Source: Collinsella aerofaciens (lineage in GTDB: Bacteria > Actinomycetota > Coriobacteriia > Coriobacteriales > Coriobacteriaceae). Taken from it: DNA of 64,000 bases. The translations under genes were made by a program, and so were the position numbers. Shown here piece by piece: positions 18,452 through 26,256 of the stretch. The notes beneath the pieces are model-generated. The model was not told the origin of the DNA, did no database searches, and was given only the letters and a program-made list of their open reading frames with translations. The DNA lies in contig NZ_JAQLDQ010000009.1 in NCBI RefSeq assembly GCF_028209395.1, positions 8,680-72,679 on the forward strand, given 5' to 3'. How positions within the stretch are numbered: position 1 is the stretch's first letter; every line of letters starts with the position of its first letter.

Positions 18452-18685
18452 CAGTGGACAAAAAATGCCAAATATGAGTACTGTTGCTGCGTTGGTCACA
18501 TATGTTTGCACATAATAATGGGCTCCTAATGAGAGTACTTCTCGTTAGGAGCCCATTTTATTGAACATTTGGGGAGTTACGTCAGCTCGTGCAGCTGGTC
18601 GTCATGCCTATAAGCATCAAAAATGCCCCGAATAGCTGCTACTAAAAAGGTAACAGTACTCATATTTGATGTATTTTGACCACGG
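18452..18685. repeat. MITE/REPIN-like element, family 4, copy A
   Basis: Terminal inverted repeats of about 36 bases share the core CAAATATGAGTACTGTT and the outer GTGG.CAAAA (left 18452-18487, right 18649-18685). The unit is 234 bases and has no coding capacity. An unrelated terminator hairpin sits in its middle. A second element with nearly identical ends but different interior lies at 55531-55753. It fills most of the 451-base gap after the DUF2207 gene. Confidence 0.8.
18519..18560 (+). terminator. Terminator-like hairpin inside repeat element A
   Basis: TGGGCTCCTAATGAG pairs with CTCGTTAGGAGCCCA around AGTACTT and is followed by TTTTATT. Likely ends transcription from the DUF2207 gene. 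Confidence 0.75.
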
Positions 18686-18710
18686 CTATCTACAAACCCC
18701 CTAGGCCACT

Positions 18711-18780
18711 CATTAGGGACAGACTTAAATGACTAGTTGTTGGGGATCAGTCATTGGGGACGTTCTTAAATGACTAGGTG
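18711..18780. repeat. Imperfect 29-base direct repeat
   Basis: CATTAGGGACAGACTTAAAT (18711 on) and CATTGGGGACGTTCTTAAAT (18752 on) each continue into GACTAG.TG with a 41-base period. The second unit can also fold through AGTCATT/AATGACT. The GGGACGTTC string resembles the family 2 palindromes. Confidence 0.6.
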
Positions 18781-18792
18781 TGGCTGCTTGGG

Positions 18793-19434
18793 CTAGGCTG
18801 TTAGATCGAGTTCGTAGAGGAAGCTTTCGCGCGGCATGGCGTGGCGGCGCTCTTCGCGGTTGGCGCGGTGCGTGGCCGTGCGCTTAAAGCCGTGCAACTC
18901 GTAGAACTTCCACGAGCAGTTGGAGTCGGTGTACAGGTGCGCCCTCGTCGCTCCAAGCGAGGACAGGTGCGAGACTGCGGCATCGAGCAGAACCGTGCCA
19001 ACGCCCAGGCCATGGACATCGCGATCCACGGCAAGCAGCGTGACCTCGTTGTCGTGCGGCAACGGGCTGCTCTCGAGCAGACGGTTGTTGGTTCGGATGG
19101 TTGCGCGTACAAACGAGAGATACTCGGCGCAGGCATCGGGCTCCAGCTCACGCATCTGCGATAGCAGAGCGCGTTCGGTGTCCATCCAATGTTCCTTGAC
19201 GGTGGCGCCGGAGCTCTGTCCCGCACGCGCGAGCGAAATGCCACGCGCCTGACCGTCGATTACGGCAACCTGTGAAAACGTCGACGACGAAAGGCAGTAG
19301 GCGAGGTCGCACGCGGCCTCAAGGCGGTTGTACTCATCGTTATCCGAATTGTTATGCCAAAGCTGCTGCAGAATCAGCGCGATGGCGTCGAAGTCTTCGG
19401 TATCAAACGGTCGGTAGAGAACCCGCGAGACCAT
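18793..19434 (-). CDS. GNAT-family N-acetyltransferase
   Basis: A 213-residue acetyltransferase. The acetyl-CoA-binding segment VHGLGVGTVLLDAAVSHL is a clear GNAT motif A (Q/RxxGxG/A variant), preceded by the strand VTLLAVDRDV and followed by LYTDSNCSWKFYELHGFKR, the usual motif B tyrosine helix. An N-terminal extension (residues 1-70) is atypical and may bind substrate. The start at 19434 follows AAAGAGG. It is divergent from purH. The acceptor substrate is unknown. Confidence 0.85.
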   Translation of the reverse strand: MVSRVLYRPFDTEDFDAIALILQQLWHNNSDNDEYNRLEAACDLAYCLSSSTFSQVAVIDGQARGISLARAGQSSGATVKEHWMDTERALLSQMRELEPDACAEYLSFVRATIRTNNRLLESSPLPHDNEVTLLAVDRDVHGLGVGTVLLDAAVSHLSSLGATRAHLYTDSNCSWKFYELHGFKRTATHRANREERRHAMPRESFLYELDLTA

Positions 19435-19711
19435 GGTGCCTCTTTCTTTCGCGGATGCATATCGAGCACAGTTCTACCACGCCGTTGGCATCGAATTATG
19501 GTGCCCCTGTGTTCCATGAACTCACCGTGCCCGGCGCCGTGCCCATCCCCTCCGCTCGCAAACTTTTTCTGCACATGCGCCCGTTGCGGGATGCATCGAT
19601 GCGCTCGATGCGCTACATTAAATCAGTATTTTCAATGCCGCTGCGCGAGCGCTGCAGATCGACGTATCACCGACTCACAGAGCACGGCGGCGTACCAGAC
19701 AGGAGGACTGC

Positions 19712-21319
19712 ATGGGATCTGATGTGAAGATCGCACGCGCGTTGATCTCGGTTACCGATAAGACGGGCGTCGTCGATTTCGCACGGACGCTGGTTGACGA
19801 CTTTGGCGTCGAGATCATCTCTACGGGCGGCACGGCTCGTGCCATCGAGGACGCGGGCGTTCCCGTAACCCCCATCGAGGAGTTCACGGGCTATCCCGAG
19901 ATGATGGACGGCCGCGTCAAGACGCTGCACCCCAAGGTCCACGGCGCGCTGCTTGCCCGTCGCGATTCCGAGCAGCACATGCAAGAGGCCGCTCAGCACG
20001 GCATTAAGCTGATCGACCTGGTCGCCGTCAACCTGTACGAGTTCGAGAAGACCGTCGCCAACCCCGAGGTCACCTTCGCGGATGCCATCGAGCACATCGA
20101 CATCGGTGGCCCCTCTATGCTGCGCTCTGCCGCCAAGAACGCCGCGAGCGTTACCGTTATCTCCGACCCGGCCGACTACGACGCCGTCCTGGCTGAGATG
20201 CGCGAGACCGGTGGCTGCACCACGCTTTCCACCCGTCGTCGCCTGCAGGTGAAGGTCTACCAGACCACCGCCGCCTACGACACGGCTATCTCCCGTTGGC
20301 TTGCCGCCCAGGCAAGCGACGTGGCGGACACCTCTGCCAAGCTCGAGATCTCGCTGGAGAAGGTCGACGACCTGCGCTATGGCGAGAATCCTCAGCAGAA
20401 GGCTACGGTCTACCGCTTTGCCGAGGGCTGCGAGAACACCGCGAGCTCGCAGTTCCCGCTCGTGGGCTCCGAGCAGATCCAGGGCAAGCCGCTCAGCTAC
20501 AACAACTATCTGGATGCCGACGCCGCCTGGAACCTGGTCCGCGAGTTCGACGAGCCGGCCTGCGTGATCCTCAAGCACCAGAACCCCTGCGGTTCCGCCG
20601 TTGCCGAGGACATCACGGCCGCCTACGACCGCGCCTTCGCCTGCGATCCCAAGAGCGCCTTTGGCGGCATCATCGCCTGCAACCGCGAGGTTCCCTTTGA
20701 TCTGGTTGAGCACTTTGCCGATCAGAACAAGCAGTTCGTCGAGGTCATCATCGCCCCGAGCTATACCGATGAGGCGCTCGAGCGCATGGCTAAGCGCCCC
20801 AACCTGCGCGTGCTGGCTACCGGCGGCGTGGACCACGGCGCCCAGGTGGAGCTGCGCTCCGTCGACGGCGGCATGCTGGTGCAGGAGGTCGACCACGTGA
20901 CCGAGGATCCCGCGACCTTTACGTTCCCCACTGACCGCAAGCCCACCGACGCCGAGATGGCCGAGCTCGAGTTTGCCTGGAAGGTCTGCAAGGGCGTTAA
21001 GTCCAACGCCATCTTGGTTTCCAAGGGCAAGGCCGGCATTGGCATGGGCCCGGGTCAGCCCAACCGCGTTGACTCTGCGCTGCTTGCCTGCGAGCGTGCC
21101 GAGGACTTCTGCGAGCGCGAGGGCGTGGAGAAGGGCGGCTTTGCCTGTGCAAGCGACGCGTTCTTCCCGTTCCGCGACAATGTTGACGTGCTCGCCGCGC
21201 ACGGTGTGACCTGCATCATCCAGCCCGGCGGCTCCAAGCGCGACGACGAGAGCATCCAGGCCTGCAATGAGCACAATATTGCTATGGTGTTTACGGGCGC
21301 TCGCCACTTCCGCCACTAA
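19712..21319 (+). CDS. purH: Bifunctional AICAR formyltransferase / IMP cyclohydrolase
   Basis: PurH carries out the last two steps of IMP synthesis. The 535-residue protein has an N-terminal IMP cyclohydrolase domain ([37 protein letters not shown]) and a C-terminal AICAR transformylase domain ([11 protein letters not shown], the catalytic-region [19 protein letters not shown], and the C-terminal TGARHFRH). The ATG follows CAGGAGGA at ideal spacing. It is monocistronic with a clear terminator. Identification is certain. Confidence 0.98.
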   Translation: MGSDVKIARALISVTDKTGVVDFARTLVDDFGVEIISTGGTARAIEDAGVPVTPIEEFTGYPEMMDGRVKTLHPKVHGALLARRDSEQHMQEAAQHGIKLIDLVAVNLYEFEKTVANPEVTFADAIEHIDIGGPSMLRSAAKNAASVTVISDPADYDAVLAEMRETGGCTTLSTRRRLQVKVYQTTAAYDTAISRWLAAQASDVADTSAKLEISLEKVDDLRYGENPQQKATVYRFAEGCENTASSQFPLVGSEQIQGKPLSYNNYLDADAAWNLVREFDEPACVILKHQNPCGSAVAEDITAAYDRAFACDPKSAFGGIIACNREVPFDLVEHFADQNKQFVEVIIAPSYTDEALERMAKRPNLRVLATGGVDHGAQVELRSVDGGMLVQEVDHVTEDPATFTFPTDRKPTDAEMAELEFAWKVCKGVKSNAILVSKGKAGIGMGPGQPNRVDSALLACERAEDFCEREGVEKGGFACASDAFFPFRDNVDVLAAHGVTCIIQPGGSKRDDESIQACNEHNIAMVFTGARHFRH

Positions 21320-21348
21320 GTTCCGCTTTGGGACAAAATAATCTCCGC

Positions 21349-21385
21349 AAAAGACGGCTGCTCCGTTTGGAGGGCCGTCTTTTTG
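21349..21385 (+). terminator. Rho-independent terminator after purH
   Basis: AAAAGACGGC pairs with GCCGTCTTTT, with an additional inner stem, and ends in TTTTTGG. Confidence 0.9.
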
Positions 21386-21424
21386 GTATAAGAGGACGGA
21401 ATGACTAACACGAAAGGTACAACC

Positions 21425-22132
21425 ATGCCCCAGATTGATGAAGCCGAGCTGTTTGGCAATGCCGAGGATCAGCGTGCGTACGAGGACTTTTGCGCCAATC
21501 AGGAGGCGGTCGAGAAGTTTACGCTCGACAAGCCCGCGCTTGTCTGCCGTTGGCGCATGTCCAATAAAAAGGTGCCCATGCTCAACCGCCACATTCGCGC
21601 ACTGTCCGAGCGCTTGGTGCAGGGCGAGCCGCTTACCCATAACATGCTCAGCTGGGCCAAGCAGCACGTTGAGTGGTCGCTTGCCGAGGGCGATTACACC
21701 GCACGCGACGGCGTGCTCATGCTGGTGATCGACGTTAACGGCAACGCCGCCATGACGGTGGGGGAGTACGAGCCGCTCGCCGATACGTCGGCCAAGGCGC
21801 TGCGTGCCCGCTCCGCCGAGGCCCGCTCCGAGGCCGACGAAACCGGCGTGGCGCCCGAGCTGCTCGCCGCTGTCAACAACGGCGAGCTCGCCTTTGTGGC
21901 GCCGGCGGACGAGTTTCTGTGCGGCACGGCGACGCTCATCGAGCAGTTGGCCCAGACCAAGGGCATCCCAGTCACGCGCGTAGACATTCCCGCGCAGCTT
22001 AAGGGCGCGCTGTTCCTAGTGAGCGACGAACACGGCGTGATCCCCGCGACCGAGACGAACGCCGCCGAGGCCGACGCCGCCACGGTCGCCTTCTTCGCCG
22101 AAGGCTACGAAAAGCTCCGTGCCCGCCGCTAA
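21425..22132 (+). CDS. Conserved hypothetical protein
   Basis: A 235-residue soluble, acidic protein that I cannot assign. It has no signal peptide or membrane segment. Visible features are a basic N-terminal helix pair (KKVPMLNRHIRALSERLVQG), a central beta-like segment (GVLMLVIDVNGNAAMTVGEY), and a C-terminal segment VPADEFLCGTATLIEQL-like in which LCGTATLIEQL loosely recalls fold-type IV aminotransferases; this is not strong enough for a call. The ATG at 21425 follows GAAAGGT. It sits between purH and a two-component system, alone on its transcript. Confidence 0.75.
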   Translation: MPQIDEAELFGNAEDQRAYEDFCANQEAVEKFTLDKPALVCRWRMSNKKVPMLNRHIRALSERLVQGEPLTHNMLSWAKQHVEWSLAEGDYTARDGVLMLVIDVNGNAAMTVGEYEPLADTSAKALRARSAEARSEADETGVAPELLAAVNNGELAFVAPADEFLCGTATLIEQLAQTKGIPVTRVDIPAQLKGALFLVSDEHGVIPATETNAAEADAATVAFFAEGYEKLRARR

Positions 22133-22141
22133 ATGATGTTT

Positions 22142-22215
22142 CTGGGACGGGGATTAAAAACTCATTTAATTCCCGTGCTCGTCGCGAGCGAGAGGCAAGC
22201 CTCTGCCACTCGCGA
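22142..22215 (+). other. Two adjacent hairpins after the hypothetical gene
   Basis: ACGGGGATTAAA pairs with TTTAATTCCCGT (one mismatch), then TCGCGAG pairs with CTCGCGA around GAGGC/GCCTC. No T-run follows, so the first may be another palindromic element. Just beyond, a perfect palindrome GCGGATCCGC (22255-22264) abuts a CATAAT -10 candidate at 22268 for the next operon. Confidence 0.5.
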
Positions 22216-22306
22216 ACAGTTCTGTCACTTTGGTGCCGCGTGAGGCGCGTATCTGCGGATCCGCGGTCATAATGGGGCAAGACAACCAAGAGGGGGGGCG
22301 GAATCC

Positions 22307-22978
22307 ATGGCGCTAATCTATATCGTTGAGGACGACGAGCCCATTCGTCGTGAACTTATCGACATCCTTGCCCGCGCCGGGTTTGAAATCGAGGCCTGCG
22401 AATCGTTTGAGCATGTCTCGCGCGATATTCTCGCCGCCGCGCCCGACCTGGTGCTGCTCGACCTCACGCTTCCCGTCAAGGACGGCCAGCATATCTGCCA
22501 CGAGGTTCGCCGCGAATCCGAGGTTCCCATCATCGTCCTCACGTCGCGCACGACCGAGATCGACGAGGTCATGGCCATGACGCTCGGCGCGGACGACTTT
22601 GTTCCCAAGCCCTACAGCGCCCGTGTGCTCGTGGCGCGCATCAATGCCTTGCTGCGTCGCACCGCGGCGGCGGGCGAGCGCAGCACGCTCGTCCACAAGG
22701 GACTGGAGCTCGACCTCGCACGCTCCATGGTCACCAACACGCAAACGGGCACCAGCACCGAGCTCACAAAAAACGAACTGCGTATTCTCTCGCTGCTTCT
22801 GAGCCGCGCGGGCAAGATTGTTTCGCGCTCGGCCATCATGCAGGATCTGTGGGACTCCGACGCCTTCGTGGACGACAATACGCTTACCGTCAACATCAAC
22901 CGCCTGCGCACCACGCTCGAAAAAATCGGCATCAAGGGGTATTTGACGACGCACCGCGGCCAAGGCTATTCGGTCTAG
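22307..22978 (+). CDS. OmpR-family response regulator
   Basis: A 223-residue regulator. The receiver domain has the acidic pair VEDDEP, phospho-acceptor Asp52 in LLDLTLP, TSR, and the conserved lysine in FVPKPYSA. The winged-helix output domain has LTKNELRILSLLLS, DNTLTVNINRLRTTLE and THRGQGY. The short linker and sequence resemble the BceR/VirR subgroup that pairs with small intramembrane-sensing kinases. The kinase gene follows after nine bases, so the pair is co-transcribed. The start follows a GGGGGGCGGA stretch. Confidence 0.93.
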   Translation: MALIYIVEDDEPIRRELIDILARAGFEIEACESFEHVSRDILAAAPDLVLLDLTLPVKDGQHICHEVRRESEVPIIVLTSRTTEIDEVMAMTLGADDFVPKPYSARVLVARINALLRRTAAAGERSTLVHKGLELDLARSMVTNTQTGTSTELTKNELRILSLLLSRAGKIVSRSAIMQDLWDSDAFVDDNTLTVNINRLRTTLEKIGIKGYLTTHRGQGYSV

Positions 22979-22987
22979 AGGCCGGCT

Positions 22988-24031
22988 ATGTCGTTTGCCA
23001 AGTTCTTTAAAGACGCGCTGCTTCCCGTCGCCGTGTGGACGTGCGGCGTGCTGCTGAGCTGCTTTGTGCTGACGGTCGCCGGTGCACCCGTTTCTATCGT
23101 GGTCGTGGCGGTTGGCGTGTCCTTTATCTTTGGTATGCTCGGCATCGTGATCGAGTACGCTCGCCGTCGCCGTTTTCTGCGTCAGTTGGAGCGCGCGGCA
23201 GAGGAGCTCGAGAGTCCCGCATGGGTGCAAGAGATGGTGCAATGCCCGACCTATGCCGAGGGCGAGCTCGAATACGAGGTCTTGCGCCGGGTGGGCAAAG
23301 CCGCCTGCGACGAGGTTGCCGAAGGCAGGCGTCAGACCGATGACTATCGCGACTATATCGAGAGCTGGGTCCACGAGGCCAAGCTGCCCCTGGCGGCGGC
23401 TCACCTGATTTTGGAAAACCTGGACAGCAGCGAAGACGACCTGTCGCGCGTGGACGACCTGGCACGCGAACTTGCTCGCGTGGAGCGCTATATCGACCAG
23501 GCGCTGTACTACGCGCGCTCGGAAGTCGTGGAGCGCGACTACCTGATTCGCCGCTGGGATCTCAAAACCTTGGTGACGGGCGCGATTAAAGCCAACGCGC
23601 GCGAGCTCATTGCGGCGCATGTGGCCCCGGTGTGCGAGAACCTCGACTTCGAGGTCTTTACCGACGAGAAGTGGCTCGAGTTTATTCTGGGCCAGCTCAT
23701 TCAGAACAGCATTAAATATGCGCGTGAGGACGGCGCAAAGATCGTGTTTTCGGGTGCGTTGCTGGACGAGGGCCTGGCAAGCGAGCGCATCGAGCTTACC
23801 GTCGCGGACAACGGCTGCGGCGTGTGTGCGGCAGACCTACCGCGCGTGTTCGAGAAGGGCTTTACCGGCGACAACGGCCGCACCACCAAGCGCGCAACGG
23901 GCATCGGTCTCTATCTGGTGGCACGCCTGTGTTCCAAGATGGGCATCGACGTCACCGCAGCATCCGAGCCCGGCGAAGGCTTTGTCGTCACGTTCGCCTT
24001 CTCGACGAACAAGTTCCAATACTTTGAGTAA
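22988..24031 (+). CDS. Intramembrane-sensing-type histidine kinase (BceS-like)
   Basis: A 347-residue kinase with two closely spaced membrane segments (about 11-30 and 35-56) and almost no external loop, the layout of BceS/GraS kinases. The phospho-acceptor is His129 in SWVHEAKLPLAA, matching the WxHExKxP pattern of that group. N-box QNSIKYA and G-boxes DNGCGV and TGIGLYL are intact. BceS-type kinases usually sense antimicrobial peptides through a BceAB ABC transporter, but none is encoded nearby. A terminator hairpin follows. Confidence 0.9.
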   Translation: MSFAKFFKDALLPVAVWTCGVLLSCFVLTVAGAPVSIVVVAVGVSFIFGMLGIVIEYARRRRFLRQLERAAEELESPAWVQEMVQCPTYAEGELEYEVLRRVGKAACDEVAEGRRQTDDYRDYIESWVHEAKLPLAAAHLILENLDSSEDDLSRVDDLARELARVERYIDQALYYARSEVVERDYLIRRWDLKTLVTGAIKANARELIAAHVAPVCENLDFEVFTDEKWLEFILGQLIQNSIKYAREDGAKIVFSGALLDEGLASERIELTVADNGCGVCAADLPRVFEKGFTGDNGRTTKRATGIGLYLVARLCSKMGIDVTAASEPGEGFVVTFAFSTNKFQYFE

Positions 24032-24061
24032 CGCACACGGCAAACGCCCGTCCAAACAAAA

Positions 24062-24092
24062 CGTGCCGCCCCAAACGGGGCGGCACGCCATT
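24062..24092 (+). terminator. Terminator after the BceS-like kinase
   Basis: CGTGCCGCCCC pairs perfectly with GGGGCGGCACG around a four-base loop. The trailing sequence CCATTCTTC is only moderately T-rich. Confidence 0.7.
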
Positions 24093-24128
24093 CTTCTATC
24101 AGACAACTCGCTGAAGTAAGGCTGCGAA

Positions 24129-24221
24129 GGCCGCGGGGCCGGGAGGGGTTTCCTAAGGGCACATCCCGCAGCCGCAACGCGGCGAGGACGTGCCCGTGGA
24201 AACCCCGCAGGCCCCGCGGCC
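24129..24221. repeat. Long compound inverted repeat
   Basis: GGCCGCGGGGCC (24129-24140) pairs with GGCCCCGCGGCC (24210-24221). Inside, GGGGTTTCC pairs with GGAAACCCC and GGGCAC with GTGCCC. The whole 93 bases can fold into one long interrupted stem between the convergent kinase and UspA genes. No T-run is present. Confidence 0.75.
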
Positions 24222-24234
24222 GGTGGGAGCAACG

Positions 24235-24672
24235 CTACTTCACGACCAAGATGTCGCAGTCCGTATTGCGCAGCAGGAACGTCGAAATCGAGCCCAGCAG
24301 CGCATACTTGATCGAGGACAGGCCGCGTGCGCCGCAGAGCACCAGGTCGGGCTTGACTACGTCGAGCATCTCGTCCTTGAGCGTCTCGCGAATACGGCCG
24401 GCGCGAATCATGACCTCGACCTCGGGAATATCGGGATTGGCCTTGGCCTCTTCGAGCTGCTTGGCGATGGAGTTCTTAAATGCCTCCTCTAGGCCGTTGA
24501 CCAGATCGACCGGATAGGAACCGGCGCTCTCGAGCGCCGTGGAATCGATAACATGGCCGATGATTAGCTTGGCGCCGTTGTTCGCGGCGACCTTGATGGC
24601 GCGTGCGAGCACAAAATCCTGCTGTTCAGTACCGTCGAGTGAAACAAATACCTTGGTGTAGCCCTCGTTCAT
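24235..24672 (-). CDS. Universal stress protein UspA family
   Basis: A 145-residue single-domain Usp. It begins KVFVSLDGTEQQ and has the ATP-binding-type C-terminal pattern VLCGARGLSSIKYALLGS...LLRNTDCDILVVK, close to the GxRGxxxxxxLLLGSxS signature (here GARGLSSIKYALLGSIS). Members bind ATP and act in stress or starvation survival. The start at 24672 follows AAGGAGGA. It is a single gene, divergent from uppP. Confidence 0.93.
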   Translation of the reverse strand: MNEGYTKVFVSLDGTEQQDFVLARAIKVAANNGAKLIIGHVIDSTALESAGSYPVDLVNGLEEAFKNSIAKQLEEAKANPDIPEVEVMIRAGRIRETLKDEMLDVVKPDLVLCGARGLSSIKYALLGSISTFLLRNTDCDILVVK

Positions 24673-24919
24673 GGTTTCCTCCTTGGTCTATCGCACGGGC
24701 GCGGGGCTCGTGCGTCGGGCGGGCGCGGGCGCGTTGGCCGCCGGACACTTTATCTTGTTGCAGTTATACCCAAGGATTTCGGTTTGACCGCTCGCAATTC
24801 TGTGAACGGACGAGTTTTTTGGTAAGGGTAGGCGCAGACGCGCCCGAACGGTTGATAATGGAACATCGCCCGCACCGTCCGCAGAACAATATCGGCGGGT
24901 GTCTAACGAGGGGGTCCCT

Positions 24920-25900
24920 TTGGATATCATCGAGCTTCTAAAATCTGCCTTCATGGGCCTGGTCGAGGGCATCACCGAATGGCTGCCCGTCTCGTCGACC
25001 GGTCACATGATCTTGGTGGACGAGTTCGTTAAGATGAACGTGAGCGAGACGTTCTGGAACATGTTCCTGGTCGTGATTCAGCTTGGCGCCATTTTGGCCG
25101 TCTGCGTCCTGTTCTTCCATGAGCTCAACCCGTTCTCGCCCAGCAAGGGCAAGGAGGGCCGTCGCGACACGTGGGTGCTGTGGGGCAAGATCGTGCTCGG
25201 CTGCATTCCTGCGGCGGCGATCGGCCTGCCGCTCAACGACTGGATGGAGGAGCATTTCTACAATGCTCCTGTCGTGGCGCTGGCGCTCATTGTGTACGGC
25301 GTGCTGTTTATCGTGATCGAGAACTGGCGCGCGAGCAAGCGCGAGGAAATGGCCGTTGCCGGTTCGTTTGGTTCGCGTGCTGTGGTGTCGGGTGGACGTC
25401 CTGCCGGTGCGCACTTTGCGGCGCCCGCCGCGGCTACCGCTGAGGATGAGGACGATGACGAGGATCTGGACTTTGGTTCCATCACCACGCTCGAGGATCT
25501 AAGCTGGAAGACTGCGCTGGGTATCGGCTGCTTCCAGGTGCTTTCGCTGATTCCGGGCACGTCGCGCTCCGGCTCCACCATCATCGGTGGCTTGCTTTTG
25601 GGCTGCACGCGTTCGGTGGCGTCCAAGTTTACGTTCTTCCTGGCCATCCCTGTCATGTTTGGCGCGAGCGCGCTCAAGCTGGTCAAGTATTTCATCAAGG
25701 GCGGCACGTTCGGTGCCAACGAGGTCGCTATCTTGGGCGTGGGCTGCGTTGTGGCCTTTGTGGTTTCGCTCATCGCCATCAAGTGGCTCATGGGCTTCGT
25801 CCGCCGTCACGACTTTAAGTGCTTCGGCGTCTACCGCATCATCCTGGGCATCGTGGTGCTTGCATACTTCTTCGTTCTGGAGCCTATGCTCGGCCTGTAA
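24920..25900 (+). CDS. uppP: Undecaprenyl-diphosphatase (UppP/BacA)
   Basis: UppP dephosphorylates undecaprenyl pyrophosphate at the membrane, recycling the lipid carrier for peptidoglycan. The 326-residue integral membrane protein has both active-site motifs, EGITEWLPVSSTGH near the N-terminus and PGTSRSGSTI in the second half. Between them is an extra hydrophilic insert of about 45 residues (near 147-190) with a run of acidic residues (EDEDDDEDLD), absent from typical UppP. The TTG at 24920 is chosen because GAGGGGG precedes it; the upstream in-frame GTG has no such site. A strong terminator follows. Confidence 0.93.
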   Translation: MDIIELLKSAFMGLVEGITEWLPVSSTGHMILVDEFVKMNVSETFWNMFLVVIQLGAILAVCVLFFHELNPFSPSKGKEGRRDTWVLWGKIVLGCIPAAAIGLPLNDWMEEHFYNAPVVALALIVYGVLFIVIENWRASKREEMAVAGSFGSRAVVSGGRPAGAHFAAPAAATAEDEDDDEDLDFGSITTLEDLSWKTALGIGCFQVLSLIPGTSRSGSTIIGGLLLGCTRSVASKFTFFLAIPVMFGASALKLVKYFIKGGTFGANEVAILGVGCVVAFVVSLIAIKWLMGFVRRHDFKCFGVYRIILGIVVLAYFFVLEPMLGL

Positions 25901-25944
25901 CTTGGTTGACGCTGCGCGGCGGCCAGAACGACAACTTGTCATTC

Positions 25945-25986
25945 AAAGAGGGCGGCATGACCAAAAGGTCTATGCCGCCCTCTTTT
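25945..25986 (+). terminator. Rho-independent terminator after uppP
   Basis: AAAGAGGGCGGCAT pairs perfectly with ATGCCGCCCTCTTT around 13 bases, followed by TTC. Confidence 0.9.
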
Positions 25987-26050
25987 CATGCCAATTTGTT
26001 CGCCCTGGCCGCCGCTCGCTGCTGCTGCCATGATATCGGTGGCTCCCTGG

Positions 26051-26117
26051 TTGGTGCATTGGGGTCAGGTTACTTTGCGACAACATGGTGCAGACTAACC
26101 TGACCCCATTGCACCAA
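26051..26117. repeat. Palindromic element, family 3, complete copy
   Basis: TTGGTGCATTGGGGTCAGGT(TA) and its exact reverse complement form 22-base perfect arms around a 23-base loop. The loop begins CTTTGCG and contains CATGGTGCA. A partial relative lies at 38341-38375. The 356-base gap between uppP and pcrA otherwise holds only the uppP terminator. Confidence 0.85.
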
Positions 26118-26256
26118 ATCCGCTGGGGCGGGCCTGACGGTGGCGCACGGAGTCGTGGTGTGATTTGCGTCGGTGTCCGCGCGGCTCGGTATACTGGTAC
26201 GGCTCAAACTATGGCGCCGCCCGCAGGCGCGCCGTCCGTCAGATGAGGAGTCGCCC

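Noticed and set aside
19667..21667. A 666-codon open frame antisense to purH
   Set aside because: It is a shadow of GC-rich codon bias; its protein has no family character and it fully overlaps an unmistakable purH.
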